DNA from: Pelargonium cotyledonis
Taxonomy: Eukaryota > Streptophyta > Magnoliopsida > Geraniales > Geraniaceae
Assembly: GCA_036897625.1 (NCBI GenBank)
Contig: JAYMTA010000011.1
Span: 62,001-126,000 of the forward strand
DNA: 64,000 nt
Direction of reading: 5' to 3'
A model generated the notes under the pieces. The model ran no database searches and was not told the origin of the DNA. It was given only the letters and a program-made list of their open reading frames with translations. Shown one piece after another: positions 26,501 through 39,671 of this stretch; position 1 is the first letter of the stretch; every line of letters starts with the position of its first letter. A program made the translations under genes and the position numbers.

Positions 26501-27307
26501 ATCCTGTATTACGAAATACAGGGCCTCGTTAGTTTTGTACCCTACTTTCTTCAAAAAGGGCGTTATAAACTAAAACTAGCAATAAATATAATGAGTAATA
26601 CCCCTACTAGATAAGGATAGGAACTTTTTTTTTTAATAACAATTAACTTTTAGAGTTACAAAGACTACTAGGACAGTCTAATATCTAATGAGAAAGTGTT
26701 TTTTATAGTATTGGTTTTTCAGTTTACTTATAGAACTTAGAGGGGAGCCGATCCCTCTCAAGCAAGGTAGAGGGCTTTGAAAGTACTTTACAAAAGGAAA
26801 GGCTTATTTCGAGGAAGGGGCTTAACAAAATATTTTGGATTACCCGCGTTTTATACTATCAGGGGTCGAAAACACAGTGCTTTGAGAAGAGTCCTCTATA
26901 GAAATAGGTACTCTGTTTTAAGCTGTCTACTATAGATTACTTTATTTACACAAAAAGAGAGTTGATTATTAGTATGCCTGGATTCCCTTGTTGGAGACCT
27001 TTTCAGTTCTAGAAAGTTTAGTATAAAGAAAAAGGAAAGCTATGAAAAGCTTACAAGAACATTTTTTATTATAGATATTTCCTTGATATAGGAAACACTT
27101 GAGTATCATCAGGGACTTCGATACTTGCTAGAAAAAGGTTACAATTAAATGTCAATGTTTAACAAGAGGCTTCCCTAACTTAATACAAGCAACACACGAT
27201 ATGGTGCTCGACAGAAATATAAATTACGTTTTGTATTAGGTAGTAAATAAACAGAGTTCGATAAGGAGAAAGGCATATATATAACTCTTGTCAACTTTTA
27301 CTCTTCT

Positions 27308-27317
27308 GGGAGCTCCC
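27308..27317. repeat. Palindrome GGGAGCTCCC
   Basis: Perfect 10-bp palindrome. The inner GGAGCTCC recurs at 51424-51431 and 61111-61118, next to runs of T or A, suggesting a subfamily with an AGCT core. Confidence 0.6.
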
Positions 27318-28299
27318 GTAGGGAATTGAATTCAGTATGGCTAAATAAAGCTTTGTTTTACTAAATCTCGAAACAAAACAAAACTCCCTTAAAAGTCGCT
27401 AAACTGACGTTATAGCGCACGAAAGAGGGCTTACAATAGGTTTACTTAAAAAGTTATACATCCTTTAAGCGCAAGTCTATATCTATAGAAGATGCTCAAA
27501 TAGAGTCATATAGAATACTGGTAGTCAAAAAAATTGGAATAAACTAAGAAGTACTGAAACTAAAAACTTTATAAGTTAAGAAATTAGCAAGGGGAGTATC
27601 CCCCAAGAAGGTAGCTGCCATTAACAGTCCTAAATACCTTTTCAAAGCATCTCGTCTTTTTGTAAGGAAGAAGCTTCTCGTAGGTACTCTAAGTTCGTAG
27701 ACATCCTTGTTCTAGGGAGTTCTAAAATACAGAAAAAATAACACTATTCAGGTTAGGTTCGACTAATAGTAGAATTTCAAATTCTTGCCCCCTTTATGAT
27801 TCTATTTCGGATTCTTTTGAATAAGTCAACGCTGTAAAATTGATAAATATTAGCTGTAGCTCATGAAAAGCTACATACACTAAAGACTTCAATTGCTACA
27901 TAGTTTTTTTTTTAATTACACACGTTCTTCTATCTTACGCCTAATCTTATAACATACCCATAAACTCACAAATCAGAAGAAACTAAATATATATATACCT
28001 GTAAGTAGAATGAATAAAGACGTATTTTTGAGAATGGAGCCTTCGCTTAGGTAGGATTCGAGCCGTTACCTATTTATTTCCGCTTCTTCATAGGTCTCTA
28101 CTAATAGAAATCTAGTCAATATCGAATCGAACAAAAAAACTCTACTTTATTGAACAATAAATATAAAACTACAGGAATACTTGCTTGACGGGTATCGACC
28201 GGAATTAACACTAAGTAAAATAATACGGGGTATAGAGAACTTTATAATGCTCTAAAGTGTTACGAAAGGAATAAGACAGGGTTCCGTTAAGGCATTTGA

Positions 28300-30720
28300 A
28301 TTTGAAGGGTTTCCTAGTTTTTTTGAGTCTAAAGAGGCTAGGTATTCTTAGAACAAGCAAGTTAATAAGCTGTTTGGGGTATTCTTCTTGGGAGTATCAA
28401 TAATGCGAGGTTGACTAAACTTAAGATTATCTGACTTTAACCTTCTTCCCGTAAGACTGCGGGCGGTAAGAGGGATGTACTCAAGATTCTTCTAAGGCTA
28501 TATACTCTTAAACGATAAGCACATAAAGGCAAGAGGAATTATCCTTAAGGTTCCCCTATCTCTAACTCTCTTTAAGCAAGTGAATCTAATTGCTATGGAT
28601 ACTACTCTTTTAACAAAAGCGGTTTCAGAGATAATATATGGGAATGTATAAGAAAAACGTAAGAAATTGCTGGGCAGACTAATTCCTTTTCCTTTAGCTT
28701 AGAGTTCCCTGTCCCCGATATTCCTCCTTCAGATAGTTTAGGCAAGAGCTTGTCTCTTCTTCTTCTAGCTCTTAATTCTTTTGTAAACAAGGTACTAAGT
28801 TCTTTTCTTTCCTTAGAGAGCTTTATGAGGATAATAATTGTAGCTATTTGTATTCTGGGTTTCTTAGTTTTGTTGTAAGCAAAGGCGAGCTTGCTTGGCT
28901 TGACAATTTTTTATTAGTATTCGAGTTTATGAACATGATAGATACAATACAGTTTCTGTTAGAGGATGAGCTTATAGGAATCTCACTTTCATGTCTAATG
29001 TATTTAGGAGAACAGATTTCAGTCTAAGCATTAACCGATTTAAGAAGGCAAGTTTACTTGGAGAGGATTGTTCTAAACCAGGCTGATATTGCAGGAATAA
29101 CAGAAACTGAATCTATTTCCTGAGGTAAAGCAAGCTGTAGCAAGCTCTTTGTCTTCTTTGTTGTAGCTATAAAGCGAGGAGCAGTATCCGATAATTGTGT
29201 ATAGCAGGAGATAATTGTATTAGTTCTATTCTCTTGGTCTTGGTTTTGAGAATTCTTTGGATTCCAGGGAACTCTATTAATTAATTGTAGCTTTGTTGGC
29301 TAAACTAAAGCAGAGTAATAAATTACCTTACTTTCTGGGATAGCAGGTGTAGCTAAATAACGGATTCTATATTCTTTCTTAGGACTATTCTTTGGTTTTG
29401 CAAGATTGGTAAATCAGAAACTAGCGATACCCTCATTTCAAATTACCGGAACTGGATTGATTTTAAAACACCGAAAGTGGTTAGGTTCTAGCTGGGAACT
29501 GTCAAGATTGCTTTCATTAACTGGTGACTGACTAGATGAGTACATTATATTTCAGAGTCTGTGTATGTGTCATTTCCTAGGATTAGAGAGTTCTAAGAGG
29601 TCTAGTTCCTAAAGTTGGTAAGGAATATTGGTACAGTTAAGTACAAGAATGAGTACAAGAAGTCAAATACCCGGTTAGGGCAGGTTCAGGAAAGCATGCA
29701 TGTGTGTTCCTTAGACTTAGAGACTTAGATTAGCTTGACTTCGACAGCTAAGATAGTACAGAGCAACACGGGCCGGCTTACAACAAAGGGTTTTCCAGTT
29801 CGGTTGGGTTCTATCTAAAGGAAGAAGTTGGTCTATGGAATGTACTTACAAGAATAAGGAGTTATCTACAAAAGCACTAAGAAGCGTACTATTGAATTAC
29901 AGAGACTTTTATAGATTAATGTTCCTGATTAGACCTGATTAGATTGGTAAGTTTAGAACTTTTTTAGTTAGGAGTCTAAGGAATACTTAATCCAAGCAAA
30001 AGGAAATTCACAGGTTAGAACAATTCTTTGTTTGCAGAGGTAAATCAATATAGACCAATGCGATTCCATCAAATTTAAGATAGAACAATTAAGGAAACTA
30101 AAGAGACTCATACTAAAGAGAATTAAAGTCTCATACTCCTTTGCTTTAGCTACTGCTTTACAGACTCCCTTTGGCTCGCTAAGCAAGGACAATAAGACAC
30201 TCGGATCTTCTCTGTCAAGGAAAAGGAATTAGTACAACATAGCTTACTACTCTCAATAATGAGATTCCTATAAGCTCATGTCCATTACAAAGATAAAGAA
30301 TAGAATCTGGAACTTAAGTAAGGAATTCTTTTTAGACTTGATTTACCTGCTATCTCAGCCTGCTTTTAACAACTGTTAGCTAATACACAAAACAAAGAGA
30401 TGGCATTTCCATTAGCGCAAATTATCTGCTTTGCCTGCTATAACATAGAACAAATTCCCAATAACCAGGAATACAAAACCTAATAAGCTCAGGCAATTAA
30501 TTGACTCCTTTAAAACTACTAAACTGGAACTCATTTTAGAATAAATTCCTTTAGCTGCACTGAAAGAGCTGTCTTACAAGCAAGGAGGATTTCTAGTTCA
30601 GTTTGGTTCTTAAGAGCGTTAGCTGTATTGATTGGTTTACAGAATAGTTTACCCGGTTCGGCAAGGTTAGGAAATAGAATATTCTTGGGAAAACACTATA
30701 GAACTAATGCAATACCATCG
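28300..30720. other. Non-coding block of a second sequence class
   Basis: No gene recognised. Compared with its flanks this block has few G/C-core palindromes and different word usage (AGCAAG, TAAGAAG, GGTAAG). It reads more like ordinary plant mitochondrial spacer. Frames at 28602-28790 and 29968-30192 (minus) are short and match nothing I know. Confidence 0.4.
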
Positions 30721-33700
30721 CTTAGGTCACACAAAAGCAATGCCTAACTCTTCCTGCTTAGCTAAAAAGAAAATGCATGAGTTCGAGTCCCACGCCTTAA
30801 AGAGAATCCTAGGAATCCTCTTCCTAAAGCTGCCGGCATATATCTTCTTAATGTAGTCGAGGTATACCGAATTTTGAGACGTATAAAACATACGACTACG
30901 GTAAAGAGACACTCCTAGGGGAGATTCGCGTGGATTCTGCAAGTATATGAGTACTTTTGGCTGAATTCTCCATATATTGTATACGTATAGCAACTTAGTA
31001 TACCTTTTTTGAATAGACAAAGAAGGGAAAGACTAATACGGAAGAAACAGAGTTAATATAAAAACCTTTTCTTTTAGAGCAGCTCCATAACTTTTAGGGA
31101 ACCCCTTTACCAGCCGCTTAGAGAAGTAAATATATCTTTACTCTTTATAGATCTCTATATTGTATAGTCACAGGCCTGGGTTAACCGAAACTTATGAAAC
31201 ACATAAATGGAGAATCATCTAGTAATTTTCTTTGCAATCAAAATAGGAAAACTAATAGTTGAATATAGGGAAAGGAGAAATAAGAAAAATGTTTGTATAG
31301 AAGTTTAGGCATTGGGACTTCCGGAATATTGAGAGCTCTGTCTCTTAACAGAACAGAAGGAGAATTCACTCAAGAAATAGCAGAATAGCAAAGAATGACG
31401 AAAAAAAAAACAAGAAAAACCTAACTCTATACCTTCATTTCCTGTCTTTAGAATAAGCACGGCTTAGACCCTTATTCCAATAAGTCTAAATAGAAAGGTG
31501 GGAAAATCCGTTCTAACAAAGACCTTGCGATTCCTACTGTGATTAGATACTTATTTGCTTTATTGTATTGCACAGGGATCTTAGAAGCTCCTACTATCCT
31601 ATACTTAAAATTCTGCTGTACGACTTACCAAATTCTTTTAGGCTTCCTTTTACTTTTTTTAGAGATTGGGAACAAAGACAACCCCCGCTCTTCCCTATAA
31701 CTAAAAAAACTATTTTAACCCTTAACTGAAATAGGAGTAAAAGGACTCTAATTATTACATTACAAGTAAAGACTCACGAAAGAAAGGGTTGAGTTGAGGA
31801 CAAAAACCAATTTGTTTATTAGATCAAGTCCAATCTCCTTATGTACTATGATAGCACTCAGTAATTTACTTTAGACACAAAGTTTCCTTACTTATACAAT
31901 AAGTACAGGCTGCAAGAAGAATACAGGAATTTCTCTTAATAAGAAGAAGAGTTAAGGCAAGTATTACAAGGACTGTGGGTTTGAACCCGCAAACTTTAGA
32001 GTAATTAAATAGTAAAAACTAGCTTTACCCTATATTTAATTGAGGAGAGGTTTGAAAAGGGTTGCTTTACATAGGACTTTGACTTTTAGTTTTTAGACTC
32101 CGCCCGGCATATCCTATAGTGGATACTAAACCAAACAGAGAAGCCTTTATGATTCAAATTTAAGTAAATGTAAATAAGTTACGATTAGTTAAGTTACAGA
32201 ACCTTCGCTTTAGATTAGGTCCAAATTGAAATCAAATTTCTTAAGTCAGATATGCGCCTAGTGCAACGCACGTATTCTGTTAATAGTCATCAGCCTGCAA
32301 AGAACAATAGGTACTAATACTCTTCAGTTAGAGTATGCTAATATAAAGAAAATCTTACTTTAAGAAGTTATAAATAAAAGTTAAGGAAATTACTGTCCGA
32401 CTAGGGGCGCTTAAGAGCAAGAGTTTTTTCTTTCCAGAAACAAGTAAAAAGAATGCGTATTGTTTTAAAAAAAGAATCGTTCTTTCAAAGAGTATATATA
32501 TATGCATCCACACGCTTCGATAAAATGAAACAAATAAAGAACATATACGTAAAACACTCAATCACGTCGGGGATCCCTACAGCGGAGCCCTTGGGCAACC
32601 GTAAACTTGTTTGTAAATCTCTTACTTCTGTACTCTAGAAACCAAAGAGTATCTTGTAGCGCACCCATAATATAACTTTTCTATCAGTTAGCTAGATATC
32701 CACTCTATCACTATACGTATTTACTATGCTATTATAAAGACTATGGAACCCCCCCTCTTAGTCGGGTCTTAGTAGGACTTGAGTTCCTCCTCCTTTAAAA
32801 ACCTTTTAAGATATAACCACAAAAGAATTTACGGATCTAAGAAATCCAAGCAAATAGTACTCTATTGCATAAAGTGCACGTCCTTTTTTACTAAGATTAC
32901 CTCTTTTTAAGTCTAGATGAAGACAAACGCAGGTTTGACTATAACTGTAGGAATACGCTACTTGAGAAGACAGCCCGCCTCAAAAAGCCTTGCTTAAATA
33001 CAGGACTTATAAAAAAGAACTTAATTTTTCTGATATGAGACCAAATCCCTCTGAAACATAAGTATAAAAAGTGTAATTTAAACTAAAGGGTATACTATGC
33101 GGCCTAATAATTGAAAAGTCTTCTTCCTTAAGTTTAGAGATAGAGAAAAAAATGAGCCTAATCTGAAGTCTTTTGTTCTTAAGTAATGCATAAGCTATAT
33201 TATTTACTAAATTCCCTAGTAGAACAGATTAAAGGGGGTCCATATTAAGAGTAATACCCGATATGCTATTTCTTTTTATTGTTTACTATAGTAAGAGGGC
33301 TTTTTCTTACCTGTAAATAAGTGTCGGCAAAGGCTTCAAGTTGTACAAAGAGGTTGTTTTCAGATCAAATTAAATCCTACGAGTTATCCCCAGTATTAGA
33401 TACTCATCCCAACAAAAATTTTATATTTTAAGCTTATCTAAAAGATAGGTTTCTTTAGTAAATAGGTTCTACTATAGGGGTAATTCTGATGGATTTCCCA
33501 GAAATAGGAAGTGTTCATTGTACTAATAAATACTAGATAAAGATTCCTTTTCGAATACCTTGATATCTCTTATTAGTAAACTTCCCTTTTGACATTAAGA
33601 ATCTTAATAACTCTAAACCCCTCTTTTGTGTTGTATGTACTTGTTAAATAAATTTATGAGTATCCCTAATTACTATGAACAATTCAGTCTTTTAATCGAG

Positions 33701-36658
33701 TTGATACTCTAACTCTTGTATCTAGAGAAAGAAATTTCTTTATACAATATACTAAAAATGAGATCCTTTAAGGTAAAGTTAGCCATTACTCTATAAAAAT
33801 TATAGTTAAAACATGGAATTCACAGAGTCGCACAGAGGCCTTTTGCTACTTCTCTAAATTAATTCTATTTTATTCTTTCTTTTATGGTGAACCCTCTGTT
33901 TTCACTACAAGGGGGAGTATCGATACTCAAGGCAGTAATGAGTTAAAAAGGGTTTACTTGCTGGATTAAATAAAGGATTTAGGTAATAAAAACGCAGGCC
34001 AAACAAGCAAACCCTAAGCTTAAGAAAATCTAGTTATAAAAGTCTGGTATTAATATCTGGTAAAAGCCCTGTCTAATAGATAGGTTTTCTCCTGCAATCT
34101 CTTCTCTGGATCTTAGTCAAAAACCAAACACTCCGAGTCCACTGGGAGGAGGTTCTACGTATAGTATATCGGAAGCAAAGAGGGCAGTATATGATATAAT
34201 GATACTGTGAAAACTTAATGTAGAATGCTCTAAAAGCGGAATCCTTGATAATATACGGATTTGCTAATTACTAAGCGTAGGGATGCTCATCAACGTGAAA
34301 AACGGACTGATCTGACTAAACATTTTTAGGATATCACAGGACTCTGAAAAGCTTTATAAATTAAGCAAGCTGCTCCCTTTAATATAGCATATTATGTTGT
34401 AACTAGTGAGTGATTGCCAAAAGGAGTTCTTGTAACTATAGAACTGAGTTATGAAACTGAAACCTCTTACTGTGTTTTATCTGGTACGTTAGGATAAGCC
34501 AACAACTCACAAGGATTTTAGGGGATTAAAGGATCTGTAAGGAAACTCATTTGATTTTTTAATTAAGCTCTCTAAATTATACAAATGGAAAGACTTTTAT
34601 TGTCACAACACGCCTATAATTTCCTTTAGGTTAGGTTTTTTTCGAACCCTGCGCTTATCTTAGACTTTTCACAACCTATACTACTTTACTTAAGTAATCC
34701 CACCATGTTTATTTTAGGCAAAAGATAGGGTTTTGAACTTTCTATTCGAATATTTCTTACACTGATGTACTAGTATCCTATCCTATGAGGAAGGGACGGG
34801 TCCGTAGAGTCTTATATAATGGGGATATGCGCCATTTTTTTACTAAAGAAAATGAATAGCTGTGTATCTTTTAAAACCATATGAATATACATGTTTTTCG
34901 TGGCTTTGAATGGGACCTAACTTACTTCAGTCAATTTAACAATTTAAGGTTTAGCTGTCTTGTATATCTAAGAATTGCTAAAGTAGCAAGAACTTCTATT
35001 TGGTACTTCAATTGGGAATTAATGACAAACTTTTAAGTAACTCATTTTAGAAAGCCTACCCTAGATAGGTTTTTCGGGTGCAAGCTCTCATGTTATAGTT
35101 TTTTATTACAGAGACTCTTCAGGCACACGGCATCGTGCAAAAGGAAAAGGGTTTTATTAGGTTATATCTTAGATACCGAAGTCCTGTTAAAGGTTTAGAG
35201 ATAGTGAGGGACTCCTAGTTAAGTATATTTATTTAGGGATTTCCTTCTTTCTTTATACGTCCATGCCAAGTCTCCCAAATAATGTATCAACTAAAAAGCG
35301 TTTTCATAATTAAGGACTTTTATAAGTATTACTCCCAAGTAAAAGATAGCAAGTAAGAATTTCACAGGACTTCCTTATATTTACCAAAAAGTCCGCAAAG
35401 TTAAAGTCTCTCTAAGAAGAGCAAGACAAGAGATTCTAGTGTAAATGTAAAAGGCATTGAAATTAGTATGTCGTGGAATTCTCATAATTTTTAAATAGGA
35501 ACTCTTACCTTGGGTGTCTGTTCAGCGTATCCTTTGTAGACTGAGCATAAAAACTAAGCATAATAACAATAGAGTTTTTACAAAAAGCTAGTAAATTCTA
35601 GTATATATTTAGAGGAGGGGCTTTTAAATAAGGTAGATTCCTAGAATCTGTTTTTCCTAACAAACCAAGGGATCCTGAAGGCTTTGCTAGTATTGCCACT
35701 AATATAATATCCTCTAAGTTTTAGATATCAAGAAGTTGAAGTGTTGAAAAAAGTATCTAAGTAGGGTTGTATTTCACTAGAATATTGGAATATACTAGGA
35801 TATAATATATGAATATTTTTTATTATGTCATAAAAGAGTTCTTGGAAGAAGTGAACATAGGGAAAATCCGTTTTAGTAGTTAAGAGTTGGTAGAGTGAGT
35901 ACTTGTAAAATCTGATTATACATACAAAAGTAGGGGAGTGGACAAGCGCTATCCTGAAAATGCACCTTATTTTATTAAGAAACAAACTAACTCTTTTTTA
36001 GTATTTAGTAACTAGCTATGTATTAACTGTGAATACACTTTAACAAGTTGAAAAGTTAGAGGATACCTTATTAGAAATATCAGGAAAAGTGTAGGGTAAA
36101 TCAAGCCTTAGCTTACAAGGTGCGAAATTTACTCAATCAAAGTAAGTAGTCTACGCGGCAATACTAAGAGCGGCTGTAACAATACCAATGTATTTATATT
36201 CTCTATTTATACTAATACTAAACTTTGTCTTAAGTTAATTACTAAAGTACACGGTTAGTAGTGGGAGTTAAGTAAGCGAATAATGGGTGCGGGAGTTTAT
36301 AATAAAAAATTTTGAGCAAAGGAGATTTTTTCTAGATTGATTAGAATTTCTAATAGTAAAGAAGGGAGTTTTGTATATTATAAAAGATTTCTAGATATCA
36401 ATTAGGATTGATTAGTCAAATTGTTATTGAAATCCCTTAGAATAGCCATGTTTTGTTGACTTCTTGCCCTTTCCTTTCCAATTTGAAAAAGCCCCCTTTT
36501 TGTCAATAATACTACGAAATAAAGTAAATAAATATAGCGAGAGTCCCTAACTCTTCTGGAATATCATAATTAGTGTGTAAAAAGTCTATAGAAACTAAGG
36601 CTAAGGTTTATAAGTAGTCTCTTGTGGGGGGGCATTTAGAAGCTAGGGCTTTCCCCCT
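30721..36658. other. Non-coding DNA
   Basis: No gene recognised. Isolated T-loop-like motifs occur at 30783 (plus, GAGTTCGAGTCCC) and 31978 (minus, in a good TGTGGG/CCCGCA hairpin), both without a D arm at tRNA spacing. Frames at 30727-31020 and 35728-35985 on the minus strand (97 and 85 codons) match no known protein. Confidence 0.5.
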
Positions 36659-36695
36659 CGAACCGTTGCATGTCAATTCTACGAACCGTTGCATG
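36659..36695. repeat. Direct repeat CGAACCGTTGCATG
   Basis: The 14-mer occurs at 36659-36672 and 36682-36695, a 23-nt offset. On the minus strand each copy reads CATGCAACGGTTCG, which resembles the variable region and T loop of trnQ (CATGCAAAGGTTCG). It looks like a duplicated T-arm fragment of a tRNA-like sequence; a D arm upstream is not convincing. Confidence 0.6.
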
Positions 36696-37179
36696 ACGAT
36701 TAAACTAACCAGTTGTCTCACCGATTCGGTACAAGTTTACACACAAGAAAGAAGCCAATGCCCCAACCAGTTTACTTTTATTAGGAGTGACTGGGCATAT
36801 ATAGTAGGATTTCCAGCCGAGGGTCATAGTATAGTTACTAGGAAGAAAGAGGTTTCCCCATCCCCTCTTTCCGAAAAGCAAAGTAAGCAATCCTTTAAAA
36901 GGAATCATCTTAAGAATCGGGAAAGTCTAAGGGACTTCTAAAGACGCAATCAATATATCCTTTATTAGGACTCCCCTACGAAAGCTGTCTATTAGATTAT
37001 GTTGGAAGTGCTCAGTTTAGCAAAGAAACCCTGTTTATTGAATGTTTCAGTTCGAAAGAGTGAGAAGGGGCTCCCTAACTAGCTATATAATTGGGTTTTA
37101 ATACTAATAGTTTGAGCTTGACTTTTTCTTAGGGGTTCCTTAGGAGAGGAGTCCTCTTTACAGCTATACCTTTCTTACT
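36696..37179. other. Non-coding DNA
   Basis: No gene recognised. A 105-codon plus-strand frame covers 36624-36941 and a 67-codon minus frame overlaps it; neither resembles a known mitochondrial protein. Confidence 0.4.
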
Positions 37180-38960
37180 TTTTAGGATTGACTAGATTCC
37201 CTATTAACTGATTAAGAGCTAAACCTAAACTCTTCTTATCAGGCTTTGAGCTTTTATCTAAACTAATTAGGACGTAGCAGCACTAAAAGCAAGCAGTACA
37301 TGGATATTCTTTATAATTTTTTTCTATTTACTAAGGCTAAAGCGCACCTTTTCTATAGTATGACATAGTACAAAAGTTAGCATAATACACTGAAACTCTT
37401 CAGTCTGAAACAAGTAAACCTTACTTAAATAAGTTTATCTACTTAAGACAAGTAAAGCAACATTACGCTAGTGATAGAAAAGAGTATACATTTCCTAGAT
37501 TCCAAGCTTACACCTTGCCTTTCTTGCTGTTTTGAAAGCCAAGACATTCTGACAAGTACAATAGACTTTGGATTATTCTACATTCACTGGAAATATTAAC
37601 TTCCACAATTTCTTATTAGAATCTACAACTCTTTTTAGTCAGGCAAACTTCTTACCTACCTACTTGATCCAAAGGAACTCTTATTAAAGAAATCCCTTGC
37701 TTATCCCCTTAGCAATACCCTTCTCAAGAGCTAAATCTTCTAAGTCTTCTGCAACTGAATACCCTTCTTAAGAATTCTTTAGTGACTTAGTACACAGAAT
37801 CCGGGATGGAAGAAACAACTCTCCCTACTACTGGAATCCCCTAGAACTCCGAACCTTACAGAAGGAAATCCAGGCTAGTTTTACTTACTTATATAATTCT
37901 CTGTGATCCCAAGGAGAAATGCCTGAATGTACAGTTACCCCTTAACTTTAGAATAGAATGCCTTTTCGGAAACCTCTCCTCTTTACTAAATACTAAACTC
38001 TATACAATCCTATCTAACTAATAATAATAATAATCTATAGGGAATACACTTTCTCTACTTCCTATATTTCCTAACAAGAGGAAGAATACACTAAGTACCG
38101 GTTATAATAAGAAGAAGATCCAGACTACTGCGACTGCCCTATTAACTCCTAAGAAAAAGACTGATTACCCTTAGAATACAGGAACACCAACATCAAGAAA
38201 ACGGGCTTTCACTTGAGTTCATTTACAGAAACTCCTAACTCTACTCCTCTCCAGCTGTATCTTACTCTACTGCTTATTGACTTCTTTGTAACTCTCTACC
38301 TCCGGACCCTACCCTCTAAATACCTAGCTATAACCCTCCTCTTAATCTCCTAGATTCCTAGCTCACTCAGAAGCTGTAAACCCACTTACTAGATTCCCTT
38401 ACTTTCTAGTTTCTTTGCCAAGTCCGAGAACTTGCATTCAATTAGAGTTCTTTTGAAAACACCGGTTAATTGTTCCTTTCATCACCCAAAATTCCAATAA
38501 CCTAGCTTCTCCAAAAGATTAAGGAGACCTCTGAGTTACGCAGTTTAGAACACCTTGTAAAAACCCTTAATTACAACTTCGATCAGTTAAAAGACTCTAG
38601 AGCTACAGAGAATACCCTAACTACAAGGGTTCTAATCCCATAACACTAAGAAAACAGCCTTCCTTTAGTTCTTAACTCCCAAATTGTCAGGAATTGAAAA
38701 CCAGAAACCTAGAAAAACAAAGGAACATGAAAGCAACTCTGACTCATACCCAACTCCTACTCTGTATCATAGCTATACTCTCTATCGTGGCAGCTTTCTT
38801 GTTTATCTTGATATCTTTTACTATCCGGTATTATCCTGTATCATACTCTTAATTCAAACAGTCTCTTTCTTAATACCCATATTCTTGGAGAGCCTCTCCA
38901 GCTTACGTGCTTTACTTTATGAAATAATCTACATTTTGTTGACAATGAAAAAATAAAGGA
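37180..38960. other. Non-coding block of a second sequence class, C-rich on plus strand
   Basis: Few palindromes, a strong C over G bias on the plus strand, and words like CTTACT and CTTCTT. A 90-codon frame at 38684-38956 has a hydrophobic second half but matches no family I know. Contains a TAA microsatellite at 38019-38034. Confidence 0.4.
38019..38034. repeat. TAA microsatellite
   Basis: Five TAA units plus one base. Confidence 0.75.
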
Positions 38961-39514
38961 ATACTACACACCTATCTATAACTAACCTCGACCCCGCAAT
39001 TAGAATTTGTGTGATACCTTAAGACTTCGTTTTTCAAGATCTATACGATTGCTGGGAATAAAAAAAAGCCAACTATAACTTAGTGACTGTACTCTTATTT
39101 CTGTGTAATAACTTAAAATGGAATTAATCCATTAAGGTCTCCTCTGTTAAAGTTTTTTAATTAGCAAGTCTTTTTATAGTTTACTAGTGTTGTTGAACTT
39201 GTAGACAAATACCAGTTAGTTGGTGAGTTGTGATACCCCCTTATTCCTTGAACTACTTCCAAGCCAAAACCTTTTGGTTGGGCAGATCTTGAGACAATTA
39301 ACAAGCCGAGCTCTTACCCTTTTTTTATCTTTAACAAATAAGTAACTCCTTTAGGAACGAAAATCCTTCCCAGTTTCTATTACTGGGTATACGGGGACTT
39401 TCCTTTATAACGAGATTTTTGCACTTCCTAGCTTTAAACTCAGTGTTAGAGCTTTCTTTCAATTGTTAACTAATGAGTATCTTTCAGGATTCTCTACCGG
39501 GCACTAAAAACTGG
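38961..39514. other. Non-coding spacer
   Basis: No gene, tRNA-like sequence or strong palindrome recognised here. Confidence 0.45.
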
Positions 39515-39587
39515 GTAACTCAGGGTGTCCATCCTTAAGATTTGGCTTTGACTCCAGCCCCTATAGGTTCGAGTGTCCCTATTAGAT
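39515..39587 (+). pseudogene. tRNA-like sequence, Pro-like
   Basis: T loop and variable region CCCCTATAGGTTCGAGTG resemble plant mitochondrial trnP (GGCCATAGGTTCGAATCC). TAACTCAGGG stands where a D arm should be, and TGG occurs in the anticodon region (ATTTGGCTTT) though a few bases off. Stems are not preserved. It ends 13 nt before the next tRNA-like sequence. Confidence 0.3.
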
Positions 39588-39599
39588 CTAAATTTCCTT

Positions 39600-39671
39600 G
39601 GAGTCTTTTTCAAGTGGTAGAGCACTGTTTGTTGGAATCTCAAGTCATTGGTTAAAGTCGAGGTCTTTGCT
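39600..39671 (+). pseudogene. tRNA-like sequence, relative of the one at 22470
   Basis: CAAGTGGTAGAGCAC is followed 28 nt after GAGC by GGTTAAAGTCG. Shares GTGGTAGAGCAC, an identical 21-nt block (39633-39653) and a trailing AGTCG with the minus-strand locus 22470-22542. Differences cluster in the 5' half of the anticodon arm. Stems are broken; isotype uncertain. Confidence 0.45.

Larger units (their letters stand above)
22543..28299. other. Non-coding DNA
   Basis: 22543-23110 has few palindromes and many AAGTAAGT-like words. From 23300 the palindrome family is dense: AGGGGAATCCCCT at 23340-23352, AAAAGGGACCCTTTT at 23526-23540, GGGAGCTCCC at 27308-27317. Open frames of 60-90 codons near 24599-25160 and 25671-25960 occur on both strands and are of chance size. 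Confidence 0.5.

Noticed and set aside
28040-28110. Minus-strand GGCTCGAATCC as a tRNA
   Set aside because: No anticodon arm or D arm fits; single motif only.
31971-32020. TGTGGG..CCCGCA hairpin with GGTTCAAACCC on the minus strand as a tRNA
   Set aside because: The T arm pairs well, but the 28 nt before it has no anticodon stem and there is no D-arm motif.
35880-35900. AGTTGGTAGAGTGAG as a tRNA D arm
   Set aside because: No T loop at the right distance.
36624-36941. 105-codon plus-strand frame
   Set aside because: No domain or family recognised, low-complexity surroundings, and an overlapping minus frame. A frame of this size can arise by chance in 64 kb.
38684-38956. 90-codon frame with a hydrophobic C-terminal half
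   Set aside because: Hydrophobicity follows from T-rich codons; no similarity to a mitochondrial protein that I can recall.
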